From CAWBRT01 sp963819175 (GTDB taxonomy: Bacteria; Acidobacteriota; Terriglobia; Terriglobales; Acidobacteriaceae), in NCBI GenBank assembly GCA_963819175.1, contig CAWFVJ010000018.1:207913-271912 (forward strand): a stretch of DNA of 64,000 nt, written 5' to 3'. The notes below the pieces were generated by a model. The model searched no databases and had not been told where the DNA came from. It saw only the letters and a list, made by a program, of their open reading frames with translations. Positions 25,803 through 35,117 of this stretch are shown here, piece by piece (within the stretch, counting starts at the first letter, position 1; each line of letters starts with the position of its first letter). The position numbers were made by a program, and so were the translations under genes.

Positions 25803-26892
25803 ATGTTTGATTGCATCTTTGTGACCGGCGGAGCGGGATTCATTGGATCGAATTTCGTGCTCCAATCGATCTGTCAGACCGGCAGCAGGATCATCAACTA
25901 CGACAAGCTGACCTACGCGGGCAACCTGAAAAATTTAGTTAGTCTCCAGAATGACCGGAGGCATGTCTTTGTCCGAGGTGATGTCAACGATGCGGGGGGG
26001 GTGGCGGAGATCTTGGCCAAGTATCAGCCGGAGGCCATCGTTCACTTCGCGGCTGAAAGTCATGTTGACCGCTCCATCCTTGATCCGGAAGAGTTCATAA
26101 GAACCAACGTAACGGGCACCTTCCATTTGCTGGAGGCGGCGCTTGCGTATTGGAAAGCGCTTCCGGACAAGCGACGCGAACGTTTCCGATTTTTGCACGT
26201 CTCGACTGATGAGGTTTATGGTTCACTCGGAGCCAAACGATCCGCCATTTTCGGAAGCGACTCCCTACGCTCCCAACAGTCCATATTCGGCCTCCAAGGC
26301 GGCATCCGATCACTTCGTAAGGGCTTATCACAGCACGTACGGGCTTCCGACGGTCACGACAAACTGCTCCAACAACTATGGGCCGTTTCAATTTCCGGAG
26401 AAGCTGATTCCGCTGGTGATCGTGAACGCCCTGGCCGGCAAACCGCTGCCGGTATACGGCGACGGCGAGAACATTCGCGACTGGTTATACGTGGGAGACC
26501 ACTGCGAAGCGATCTGGAAGGTGCTGGTGAACGGCAGGCCCGGAGAGACTTACAACGTTGGCGGCAACAGCGAGAAGAGCAACATCGAAGTGGTGCAGGA
26601 GATTTGCGGCGTGTTGAACGAATTGCGGCCCAATACTGAAATTGGGGATTATGCGTCGCTGATCACGTTTGTGAAAGACCGCCCCGGACATGATCGGCGG
26701 TACGCGATTGACGCCAGCAAGATCAGCAGCGAACTGGGGTGGGCGCCGCGCGAAACCTTTGAGACAGGATTGCGGCGAACGGTTGGTTGGTATCTGGAGA
26801 ATCAAGCGTGGGTGCAAGATGTTCAGTCGGGCGCCTATCAGAGCTGGATTGAACTCAACTACGGCGACAGGAGGACTTCGTGCGGGGCATAA
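25803..26892 (+). CDS. rfbB: dTDP-glucose 4,6-dehydratase, one frameshift
   Basis: Rossmann start CIFVTGGAGFIGSNFVLQSI; FAAESHVDRSI; HVSTDEVYG with the catalytic Thr-Asp-Glu. A one-base loss follows near 26233 and the frame resumes at NDPPFSEATPYAPNSPYSAS, with the Tyr-x3-Lys (YSASK), then NCSNNYGPFQFPEKLIPL and DRPGHDRRYAID. Repaired length is about 363 residues, slightly longer than usual. It makes dTDP-4-keto-6-deoxyglucose from dTDP-glucose. First gene of rfbBACD, overlapping rfbA by 13 bases. Likely a sequencing-error frameshift, because a defect here would block the whole pathway and the second copy is dead. Confidence 0.9.
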
Positions 26893-27779
26893 TTCTGGCG
26901 GGTGGCTCGGGAACGCGACTTTACCCCGCAACGCAATGCGTCTCCAAACAGCTTTTGCCTGTCTATGACAAGCCGATGATCTACTACCCGCTGTGCACGC
27001 TGATGCTGGCGGGCATCGTTGACATCCTGATCATTTCCACCCCGGCGGACACACCCCGTTTCAAGGAACTGCTTGGTGACGGATCGCAGTGGGGTCTGAA
27101 CCTCAGCTACAAAGTCCAGCCCACCCCCGGCGGTCTGGCGCAGGCTTTTATCATCGGCAAGGACTTCATCGGCGTCGGGCCGTGTGCTCTGGTGCTGGGC
27201 GACAACATCTTCTATGGGCAGGACCTCACGGGGATGCTGCGTCGAGCCGCTTCCCGAAAGGCGGGAGCGACGATTTTTGCCTACCCGGTACACGATCCGG
27301 AGCGATACGGAGTCGTGGCATTCGACGAGACCGGCCGCGCGACTTCCATCGAAGAGAAGCCGGCGGTCCCGAAGTCGCGGTACGCGGTGACGGGCCTTTA
27401 TTTTTACGACAACGACGTGGTCGCCATCGCCGAGTCGCTACGGCCTTCCGAGCGCGGCGAACTCGAAATCACAGACGTGAACAAAGCGTATCTGAAAGCG
27501 GGCCGGCTGCACGTGGAGCACATGGGCAGAGGCATGGCATGGCTCGACACAGGAACCTATGAAGCCCTGTTTGAAGCGACCGTGTTCATTCGAACCATAG
27601 AACGGCGCCAAGGCTTCAAGGTGGCGTGTCCGGAAGAGGTGGCGTTGCGCTGCGGCTTTATCAGCCCACAGCAATTGGAGAAGATACTGGCGGGAATGTC
27701 GAAGAATTCCTACGCGGATTATCTTCGGACAATCCTGCAGGAGTTTGCGGTCCTGAAAATGACGGGAGAAAGGGCGTGA
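26880..27779 (+). CDS. rfbA: Glucose-1-phosphate thymidylyltransferase
   Basis: 299 residues from GTG 26880, with AGGAGG upstream. Nucleotidyltransferase signature GIILAGGSGTRLYPAT, KQLLPVYDKPMIYYPL, LVLGDNIFYG, and the C-terminal AWLDTGTYEAL. Forms dTDP-glucose from dTTP and glucose-1-phosphate, the committed step of dTDP-rhamnose synthesis, usually feedback-inhibited by dTDP-rhamnose. Overlaps rfbB and rfbC, so it is tightly coupled. Confidence 0.95.
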   Translation: MRGIILAGGSGTRLYPATQCVSKQLLPVYDKPMIYYPLCTLMLAGIVDILIISTPADTPRFKELLGDGSQWGLNLSYKVQPTPGGLAQAFIIGKDFIGVGPCALVLGDNIFYGQDLTGMLRRAASRKAGATIFAYPVHDPERYGVVAFDETGRATSIEEKPAVPKSRYAVTGLYFYDNDVVAIAESLRPSERGELEITDVNKAYLKAGRLHVEHMGRGMAWLDTGTYEALFEATVFIRTIERRQGFKVACPEEVALRCGFISPQQLEKILAGMSKNSYADYLRTILQEFAVLKMTGERA

Positions 27780-28357
27780 AGGTTGTGCCTTGCGCTATTC
27801 CCGATGTGCTGATGGTCGAACCGCGTGTTTATCGCGACAGTCGCGGTGCATTTCTGGAAACTTACAACGAGCGTACGTTTGCTGCGCTTGGATTTCATCA
27901 ACATTACGTGCAAGACAATCTGTCGATTTCGAAGCGCAATGTGATTCGCGGACTGCACTATCAGGTGCGGCATCCCCAGGGCAAACTGGTACAGGCAATC
28001 CGCGGCGAGGTGTTGGACGTTGCGGTGGATCTGCGCCGCTGGTCGCCAACCTTCGGCGAGCACGTTGCCGTTCGGCTCTCGGATCAGGACCACACTGCGC
28101 TATGGATTCCTCCAGGATTTGCCCACGGATTTGCGGTGCTGAGCGAAGCGGCTAGTTTCGCTTACAAAGCTACGGACTTCTATGCTCCTGAGTTCGAGCG
28201 GACCATCGTTTGGAACGATCCGGAAATGGGCGTCGACTGGGGCGTGAAGCCAGAGGATGCAATCGTTTCCGAGAAGGACAGAACGGGCGCGCTTTTCTCG
28301 GAAGCCGAGGTTTACGAAGATGAGTCATTTCTGAACGCCGCGGGGCACCTGCTATGA
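27776..28357 (+). CDS. rfbC: dTDP-4-dehydrorhamnose 3,5-epimerase
   Basis: 193 residues from a GTG at 27776 that overlaps the rfbA stop (GTGA). GGGAGAAAGGG is the ribosome site. Cupin-fold epimerase landmarks: SRGAFLETYNERTF, QDNLSISKRNVIRGLHYQ with the catalytic His, GEVLDVAVDLRR and PPGFAHGFAVL with the catalytic Tyr region downstream (FAYKATDFYAPE). Epimerises C3 and C5 of the keto sugar. Overlaps rfbD by four bases. Confidence 0.94.
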   Translation: MKVVPCAIPDVLMVEPRVYRDSRGAFLETYNERTFAALGFHQHYVQDNLSISKRNVIRGLHYQVRHPQGKLVQAIRGEVLDVAVDLRRWSPTFGEHVAVRLSDQDHTALWIPPGFAHGFAVLSEAASFAYKATDFYAPEFERTIVWNDPEMGVDWGVKPEDAIVSEKDRTGALFSEAEVYEDESFLNAAGHLL

Positions 28358-29262
28358 AGTTGTTGGTTGTTGGGCATCTTGGCCAAGTTGGCGTCGAACT
28401 GCAACGGACGCTGGCACCGCTTGGAGAGCTCTCGCTCGCTGACAAAGAATCTGTGGATTTGGCAAAACCTTCGACAATCAGGGATCTGCTTCACCGTACT
28501 CGCCCCGATGTTGTGGTGAACGCCGCCGCATACACGGCGGTCGATCGGGCAGAGTCGGAGCCGGAGCTGGCACACGCCATTAACGGGATCGCACCGGGCA
28601 TATTGGCCAAGGAAGCAGCGCGCCGTGGCGCACTGCTCATCCACTATTCCACTGACTATGTCTTTGATGGAAGCAAGTCCTCGCCCTGGCTTGAATCGGA
28701 CGTGCCGAACCCGATTAATGTTTACGGCGAATCGAAGCTGGCTGGGGAAGAGGCGATTGCCGCAGTCGGCGGGCGACACTACGTGTTCCGTACAAGCTGG
28801 GTTTATGCCCAGCATGGATCGAACTTTCTGCGGACGATTCTTCGCCTCGCCTCTGAGCGCGACGAATTGCGGATTGTTGACGATCAGATCGGAGCACCAA
28901 CCTCAGCCCGCGCGATTGCCGAAGCCACTGCATTTGCGATTCGGTCGAACATCGATTTGCGGACCGGTGCGGAACCAGAAATGCACCCGGAGTACGGCCT
29001 GTATCACATGACTTGCGCCGGGCAGACCTCATGGTTCGGATTTGCGCAGGAGTTCATCGGTTGGGTTGCCGCTCGCTGTCCGCAACGAAAGATGGCGCGC
29101 TGCGTGCCAATCGCGAGTTCGGAGTATCCTCTGCCGACGCGGCGCCCGCAAAATTCCGTCCTGTCGAATGAGAAGTTAAACCGTGTATTTGGGCTTGAGT
29201 TGCCTGATTGGCGGGCCGCTCTGACATGGGTAATGGAGGAGCTAGGTCAGGGCACAGAGTGA
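28354..29262 (+). CDS. rfbD: dTDP-4-dehydrorhamnose reductase
   Basis: 302 residues. NAD(P)H-binding GHLGQVGVEL, VVNAAAYTAVDRAE, HYSTDYVFDG, and the catalytic Tyr-x3-Lys in NVYGESKLAGE. Near the C-terminus the family's RRPxNS appears as RRPQNSVLSN. Reduces the 4-keto group to give dTDP-L-rhamnose, the final step. Last gene of the four-gene operon; about 190 bases separate it from the PAP2-Wzi gene. Confidence 0.94.
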   Translation: MKLLVVGHLGQVGVELQRTLAPLGELSLADKESVDLAKPSTIRDLLHRTRPDVVVNAAAYTAVDRAESEPELAHAINGIAPGILAKEAARRGALLIHYSTDYVFDGSKSSPWLESDVPNPINVYGESKLAGEEAIAAVGGRHYVFRTSWVYAQHGSNFLRTILRLASERDELRIVDDQIGAPTSARAIAEATAFAIRSNIDLRTGAEPEMHPEYGLYHMTCAGQTSWFGFAQEFIGWVAARCPQRKMARCVPIASSEYPLPTRRPQNSVLSNEKLNRVFGLELPDWRAALTWVMEELGQGTE

Positions 29263-29454
29263 AGGGCCGGGGCTTAGAGTCTATTGGTGGCGCGGAATCT
29301 GGGGCACCCGGCCAGCAGAGCACGTGTGGGCCAGCAGTCCGGGTTACTTGCGGGCGAACGATTTGTGCTATTCTGACTTTCCTATTTGCCCCCGACCAAA
29401 AAGGTGTTCGACAACGGCGGAGAGGCACTCGCGAACAGACGTCGCGATTAACTC

Positions 29455-32049
29455 ATGAAGATCAATCAAGTTGCGTGCTGGATGTTTTCGCTGATGCTTC
29501 TCGGACCTTCGGCGGGCTTGGCATCGGCTCAAGAGCGGACGAACGATCCCCTGGCAGATTCTCCGCGGAGTGCTGTTCAGAAGCCTGATCAGAGCTCCGG
29601 GGTCCAGGAGCGAACGCAAAACCCGTTGTCCGATTCCGTAAACAAGCCTGCCCCGGAGAAGCCAAAAGAAGCGCAGACGAAGAATCCGTTGTCAGGTGAA
29701 GCGTCTGGAGAAGAGCAAAAGACTCCAACGAAACGCGAGGCGCAACTCGAGCGCGGCCTGCCAAAGAACTTCGTGAAAGATCAATTCGCAATTTGGACCA
29801 GTCCAGCCCACGTCAGGACAGCGGATTCGTTGTGGCTGGTTCCGTTTCTCGGGGTCACGGCCGGATTCATCGCGACCGATCGCACAGCCGTGCGCGGCTT
29901 GCCGAACGCCCCGAGCGATGTGAGTCGCTACAAGAATATTTCCGACTACGGCCTATACGGCACGGCTGCTTTTTCGGGCGCGATGTATCTCTCGGGGGTG
30001 ATGTTTAAGGACCCGCATAAGCGCGAGACCGGTTGGCTGGCCGGCGAGGCCGTGCTCGACGGTCTCGTGGTCAATACCGTCATACAGCAGGCTACGCAGC
30101 GGCAAAGGCCGTTCGCTTCCAGTCATCCGGGCGAGTGGTTCCAGCCTTCAGGCGACGCTTTCCCATCTACCCATGCGATGGCGACGTTTGCGGCAGCGGC
30201 AGTCATAACCCGCGAATATCCAGGCTTGCTGACCGATGTGCTGGCCTACGGCACGGCAGGCACGGTGGCATCGATGCGCGTTCTGGGCCAGCAGCATTCA
30301 CCCTCGGACGTGGTTGTGGGCGGCATGATCGGGTACCTGATCGGCAGGCATGTGTACGCGGCTCACCACAATCCAGAGCTGCCTGGAGAGGCGATCGGAA
30401 CCATCGTGAAGACCAAAGCCGAAGAATCTGGCGGGAGCAGGTTCCTAGCGTCTCCTTATGTTCCGATCGATTCATACGTTTACCCGTTATTCGACAGTCT
30501 GATCGCTTCCGGCGCAGTGCGCAGCGGAATTCTGGGCCAGCGGCCGTGGACGCGTGCCGAGTGCGCGCGGCTGGTGGAAGAGGGAAGCGAGCGTGTGAAG
30601 GAAGGCTCGCAAGAAGCGCGGATGGTCGATGTGTTGCGAAGGGAGTTCGCAGACAATCTTAAGGCTTCGGATACGCGGCCTTCGAAGACGATTTCAATCG
30701 ATGAGCTCTACACGCGAGCCCAGGTCATCAGCGGAACGCCTCTGAATGACAGCTTCCACTTTGGCCAAACACTCTACGACGATTATGGCCGGCCTTATTG
30801 GAAAGGCTTCAACAACATCTCCGGCATCGCCGGCTCAGCGGTTACGGGAAGATTTGTCATGTACGGCCGCGGCGAGTATCAGCACGCCCCGGCCGTGCCG
30901 GGGTATCCGGCAAGCGTCGTGCAGTTTGAGAACACAGTAGACGGAGTGACGATCCCGCACGGCAATGCCGGGACCGACCAATTTCGCTTGATCGAAGGCT
31001 ATGCCGGCGTGCAGTTCAGCAAGCTTTCACTTACCGTGGGGAAAGAGAGCTTGTGGTGGGGGCCGACCGTCAGCGGGCCCTTCCTGTTCAGCAATAATGC
31101 CGAACCGATCTACATGGCGCGGCTATCGCAGACCACGCCGATCCGCCTGCCATGGGTGTTCGGATACTTGGGGGCTTTCAAGTTTGACTCATTCTTCGGC
31201 AAGCTGTCGGGACACCTGTATCCCGACGGACCCTATACTCACGGCCAGAAGATCAGTCTCAAGCCAACGCCTAATCTGGAACTGGGATTTACGCGAACCA
31301 TGATCATCGGCGGAAATGCGGGTGCGATGTGCGGTTTCCCAGGTACATGTCCGGGACATCCACTGACGTTAGGGTATTTTGGGAATGGATTCACCAGTGT
31401 GGGAGATGCCAGCACTCCTCTCGGTTCTGTGCCGGGAAGCGCGCAAGACGTGGGAGATCGCCGGGGCGGTTTAGATTTCACATACCGGGTGCCCGGATTA
31501 CGAAACTGGCTGACTCTTTATGGAGACTTCTTTACCGACGACGATCCGTCTCCGTTGGCTAATCCTCGCCGGTCGGCAATCATGCCGGGTATCTACTTGA
31601 ACAAGTTCCCGTTCCTGCACAAACTTGATTTCCGCGCTGAAGCGCCCATGACTGCCCAGGCGGCTATTAGTCAATACGGGGGCCAATTCTTCTACTTCAA
31701 TGGTGCCTTTCGTGACGGTAATACCAACAAAGGGATCATACTCGGGGATTGGATTGGAAGGCAGGCGAAGGGACTCTATCTTTCTAGTCGATATTTGATT
31801 TCTCCGATGGCCAATATCCAGTTTTCATTCCGCAATCAGGTTACCGACCCGGCGTTTATTCCCGGCGGGGGAACGTTGAACGACTTCCGCGTCACGGCCG
31901 AGTTCCCCCTGGGGCAGTTGTTCAGGCTATCGAGCTTTGTGCAATACGAGCGCTGGAATATTCCGCTGCTGGCTTCGGGCGCGCAACACATCGTCACAAG
32001 CTCAGTCGAACTGAAGTACCGGCCAAACTGGCGCTGGCACGGAAACTGA
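29455..32049 (+). CDS. PAP2 phosphatase - Wzi capsule-assembly fusion, outer membrane
   Basis: 864 residues. Signal peptide MKINQVACWMFSLMLLGPSA. A linker (about 25-85) carries three versions of an N-P-L motif (NDPLADS, QNPLSDS, KNPLSGE). PAP2 domain at about 120-310: phosphate motifs QRQRPF, PSTHAMA and VLGQQHSPSD. The C-terminal 520 residues match the Wzi-type outer-membrane barrel (YVPIDSYVYPLFDSLIASGA, KESLWWGPTVSGPFL, RYLISPMANIQFSFR). PAP2 enzymes dephosphorylate lipid pyrophosphates such as undecaprenyl-PP; Wzi anchors capsule. The fusion would link lipid-carrier recycling with surface attachment. It follows the rhamnose genes and precedes the flippase locus. Function is inferred from both families. 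Confidence 0.85.
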   Translation: MKINQVACWMFSLMLLGPSAGLASAQERTNDPLADSPRSAVQKPDQSSGVQERTQNPLSDSVNKPAPEKPKEAQTKNPLSGEASGEEQKTPTKREAQLERGLPKNFVKDQFAIWTSPAHVRTADSLWLVPFLGVTAGFIATDRTAVRGLPNAPSDVSRYKNISDYGLYGTAAFSGAMYLSGVMFKDPHKRETGWLAGEAVLDGLVVNTVIQQATQRQRPFASSHPGEWFQPSGDAFPSTHAMATFAAAAVITREYPGLLTDVLAYGTAGTVASMRVLGQQHSPSDVVVGGMIGYLIGRHVYAAHHNPELPGEAIGTIVKTKAEESGGSRFLASPYVPIDSYVYPLFDSLIASGAVRSGILGQRPWTRAECARLVEEGSERVKEGSQEARMVDVLRREFADNLKASDTRPSKTISIDELYTRAQVISGTPLNDSFHFGQTLYDDYGRPYWKGFNNISGIAGSAVTGRFVMYGRGEYQHAPAVPGYPASVVQFENTVDGVTIPHGNAGTDQFRLIEGYAGVQFSKLSLTVGKESLWWGPTVSGPFLFSNNAEPIYMARLSQTTPIRLPWVFGYLGAFKFDSFFGKLSGHLYPDGPYTHGQKISLKPTPNLELGFTRTMIIGGNAGAMCGFPGTCPGHPLTLGYFGNGFTSVGDASTPLGSVPGSAQDVGDRRGGLDFTYRVPGLRNWLTLYGDFFTDDDPSPLANPRRSAIMPGIYLNKFPFLHKLDFRAEAPMTAQAAISQYGGQFFYFNGAFRDGNTNKGIILGDWIGRQAKGLYLSSRYLISPMANIQFSFRNQVTDPAFIPGGGTLNDFRVTAEFPLGQLFRLSSFVQYERWNIPLLASGAQHIVTSSVELKYRPNWRWHGN

Positions 32050-32265
32050 GGCAAACGTCAGCCATTAAGAACCCGAGGCAGGGCCGCGAAAATCGTGCTG
32101 AGCAAAGAGCGATGCGCTAGACTATATGCGAGACGCAAGGCGGAAGAGTGCACGAATGCGGATTCCGCACGTAGGGCGTTTTGCGGCAGCTTGTCGGCCG
32201 GGCGTGACCTGAGTGCGGTAGATGTGTGTCTGGAAATACATCCCTGAGATAGCTTATTTGTAATT

Positions 32266-33179
32266 ATGACTGATTGTATTTTTGTAACCGGCGGAGCAGG
32301 ATTCATCGGATCGAATTTCGTACTCCAATCGATCTGCCGAGCCGGCAGCAAGACCATCAACTACGACAAGCTGACGTACGCTGGCAACCTAAAGAATCTG
32401 ATCAGTCTCCAGAGTGACCCAAGGCATGTCTTTATCCGCGGTGACGTCAATGACGCAGAGGCTTTGGCCGAGACCTTGGTTAAATATCAACCGGAGGCCA
32501 TTGTTCATTTCGCGGCTGAAAGCCACGTTGACCGCTCCATCCTTGGTCCGGAAGAGTTCATAAGAACGAACGTTACGGGCACCTTCCATTTGCTGGAAGC
32601 GGCGCTCGCTTACTGGAAATTGCTTCCGGACAAGCGACGCGAACGTTTCCGCTTTCTGCACGTTTCAACCGATGAGGTCTATGGTTAGCTTGGCCCAAGC
32701 GACCCGCCATTTGCGGAGACGACTCCCTATGCTCCCAACAGTCCATACTCGGCTTCCAAGGCGGCATCAGATCACTTCGTAAGGGCGTATCACAGCACTT
32801 ACGGGCTCCCTACAATCACGACGAACTGCTCCAACAACTATGGCCCGTTTCAGTTCCCGGAGAAGCTGATTCCGCTGGTGATCGTGAACGCCCTGGCTGG
32901 CAAATCGCTGCCGGTGTATGGTGACGGCAAAAACGTTCGTGATTGGCTATACGTGGGCGACCACGGCGAAGCGATCCGGAGCGTGCTTGTGAACGGCAGG
33001 CCCGGCGGAGACCTATATAATAACATCGGCGGCCATAACGAGATGAGCAATATCGACGTGGTGCGGGCGATTTGCGGTATGTTGAACGAATTGCGCCCAA
33101 GCACTGGGATTGGGGATTATTCGTCGCTGATTACGTTTGTGAAAGACCGCCCCGGGCACGATCGGCGGTATGCGATTAA
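32266..33179 (+). pseudogene. rfbB: rfbB second copy, decayed
   Basis: Closely similar to 25803-26892 with the same start context. After HVSTDEVYG an in-frame TAG replaces the Ser codon expected before LGPSDPPF. The frame then continues (NCSNNYGPFQFPEKLIPL) to an extra base near 33010 (GGDLYNNIGG), and ends abruptly at RRYAIN, where sequence switches to the rfbA 3' part. Substitutions relative to copy 1 are numerous, so this is a true, older duplicate that has decayed. Confidence 0.85.
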
Positions 33180-33415
33180 TTGGAACGTATGAAGCATTGT
33201 TTGAAGCGACCATGTTCATTCGAACGATTGAGCGACGGCAAGGATTCAAAGTGGCCTGCCCGGAAGAGGTGGCGTTGCGCTGTGGTTTGATCGGTCCCGA
33301 GCAATTGGAGAGAATACTTGCGGGAATGTCGAAGAATCCCTATGCGGATTATCTGCGGATAATCCTCCAGGAATTCTACGCCGCTGGTCGCCAACCTTCG
33401 GCAGTCACGTAGTCG
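33180..33415 (+). pseudogene. Fused remnants of rfbA 3' end and rfbC
   Basis: From 33182 the sequence encodes the end of RfbA (GTYEALFEATMFIRTIERRQ, then SKNPYADYLRIILQEF). At about 33376 it jumps to bases matching the middle of rfbC (RRWSPTFG). Two internal deletions of a former rfbBAC duplicate would explain this. Nothing functional remains. Confidence 0.8.
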
Positions 33416-33449
33416 GCGGATTATGGACGAGGCATTTGCGTGTCCCACT

Positions 33450-33478
33450 CCACATTCGCTAACTGCAGGCGGATGTGG
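33450..33478. terminator. Hairpin between convergent units, possible bidirectional terminator
   Basis: CCACATTCGC pairs with GCGGATGTGG (ten pairs, one G-U) around a nine-base loop. It lies between the rfb remnants (rightward) and the flippase stop (leftward at 33514). No U-tract follows in either direction, so termination is only suggested by position. Confidence 0.4.
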
Positions 33479-33513
33479 GCCTCCTGAGAGTGAAAGCGAA
33501 TAACTACCCCACG

Positions 33514-34833
33514 TCACAGGTCAATGTCGAGACCGTTCTTTGCACGTATCGATTTCTTAATGGCTGTGTACGACATGAGCAGGAGGGCAAAATAGCCCAC
33601 CATCATGCTGGCGGTATAGGCTGCAATAACGATCTTAGGCCCCGAACCCCATTTGTGCGCAGCCAGCATGGCTCCGGCAACGAGCACCAACCGTCCCGCA
33701 TCCCACCCGAAACGCCAGCTCTGACGCTCCAGCATGGTGAGGGTCGCATCGATCGGACCGGCAACAAATGCGATCAAATCCATGAATGACAGAATCCTCG
33801 CATACTCTCCGGCTTCTCTCCACTGCGGCCCAAACACGAACGCAAAGATCGAGGGTCCGAAAGCCGTGAGGGTACAGCAGGTAATGATTGGAATGAAATA
33901 GATCTTCTTAATCATCTTCTCAAAGAGCAGTTTGAGAGACGTGGGATCGGAGAGAGCCAGTGGAGCGCCTTCGCTGGCGTAGACCTGTTGCAGGGACTGC
34001 CCAATGAGTACCGATGGCGCTGCCAAAACCCTGTCTACAAGTGCGAACCATCCCGTCACGGTAGGGCCAAAGAAGGTCGCCAGAAGCAGACTCGGAATGG
34101 CGGGTGCGACGCTGTTCAGGAGTCCGCTCAAGCCCAGGACCAGCGGGAAGTTCTTGTAACGTTTCGCCGCCGTCCACATCCCCGAGCTGTTGACGGCAGG
34201 CGTCAGATGCCGGCTGTCACGGTAAAACTCGCGTACGAAGGAACCAGTGCCATTGGCGCGGGCGATCGTTTCACCCACTAGCAGGCCGGGCAGCCCGAAT
34301 TTCAATAGTCCGGCGGCAAGCTGGATTGTGAATCGTGAAGCGACTTGTAGCACCTTGGTTCGGGCCACGGAAGCGAACTTCTTGCGCCGGAGGCTCCAAT
34401 AGCTCAACGCCTGATAGAAACCACCGCCAGCCAGACAGAATGGAAGAAGCCATAAATACGGGGAGAGCCCTCGTGCATGTGCAAGTACCCACGGGTGCTT
34501 GGCGAATATCAGGACCACACCCATCAGAACCGAAGATGTGGCGACAACCGTGAAAATTGCCACCGCCAGCAGATTAACGGCGGTGTCATCGTCTTCAGGA
34601 AGCAGGATCGCCATTTCGTATCGTCCGGCGGCGATTGCGGACAACACGGTGAGGATCGAAGTAAAGACCTGAAGATAACCAAAGTCTTCCACGCGGTAGA
34701 TGCGCGTCAAAACTGGGCTGAGCGCGAAGGCGATGACCTGTGCGATGATCGTTCCGCCCGCAAGTATGGATGCGCTTCTGCGAAGGCCGCCCTTTGGGAA
34801 GTGTCGATCCAGAAAACTTTTGATTCTCGTCAT
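33514..34833 (-). CDS. Wzx-like polysaccharide flippase
   Basis: 439 residues with about twelve to fourteen hydrophobic helices and the MATE/Wzx N-terminal pattern (SASILAGGTIIAQVIAFALS, then RIYRVEDFGYLQVF). The loop GRYEMAILLPEDDDTA is typical of acidobacterial O-antigen flippases. Inner membrane; moves lipid-linked sugar repeats to the periplasm. The gene is complete here; its 5' part reappears at 63438-63745. The palindrome's outer edge (34525) lies inside this gene. Confidence 0.88.
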   Translation of the reverse strand: MTRIKSFLDRHFPKGGLRRSASILAGGTIIAQVIAFALSPVLTRIYRVEDFGYLQVFTSILTVLSAIAAGRYEMAILLPEDDDTAVNLLAVAIFTVVATSSVLMGVVLIFAKHPWVLAHARGLSPYLWLLPFCLAGGGFYQALSYWSLRRKKFASVARTKVLQVASRFTIQLAAGLLKFGLPGLLVGETIARANGTGSFVREFYRDSRHLTPAVNSSGMWTAAKRYKNFPLVLGLSGLLNSVAPAIPSLLLATFFGPTVTGWFALVDRVLAAPSVLIGQSLQQVYASEGAPLALSDPTSLKLLFEKMIKKIYFIPIITCCTLTAFGPSIFAFVFGPQWREAGEYARILSFMDLIAFVAGPIDATLTMLERQSWRFGWDAGRLVLVAGAMLAAHKWGSGPKIVIAAYTASMMVGYFALLLMSYTAIKKSIRAKNGLDIDL

Positions 34834-35117
34834 CGAAGCCCTTGCTTCACGCGCGTTGCCGTCGAGCGAACATCAAAGTTGATTTCGCCAGCTTCGCAGA
34901 TCAGCCGGGATCGTGCAAGCGAGCGGCGTATGTGCCCGTACCGAGTTTCGAGCCGACTAAACACTCGGCGAGAGAGTAGCGTGTTCGAATTCAGCAGACG
35001 CAAATTAAGAGCCTGTTACCACGGCCTCCGCTTGAGCGGACAACGGCCCCTATCAGATGTGGAGTAAGAAGATGACTTACCGAGCACTCGTTTTACGCGA
35101 CGGAGATCTCCATGCTA

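Noticed and set aside
32687..32689. In-frame TAG in the second rfbB as pyrrolysine or programmed readthrough
   Set aside because: The gene has further frame damage and deletion joins downstream, so a plain nonsense mutation in a pseudogene explains it.
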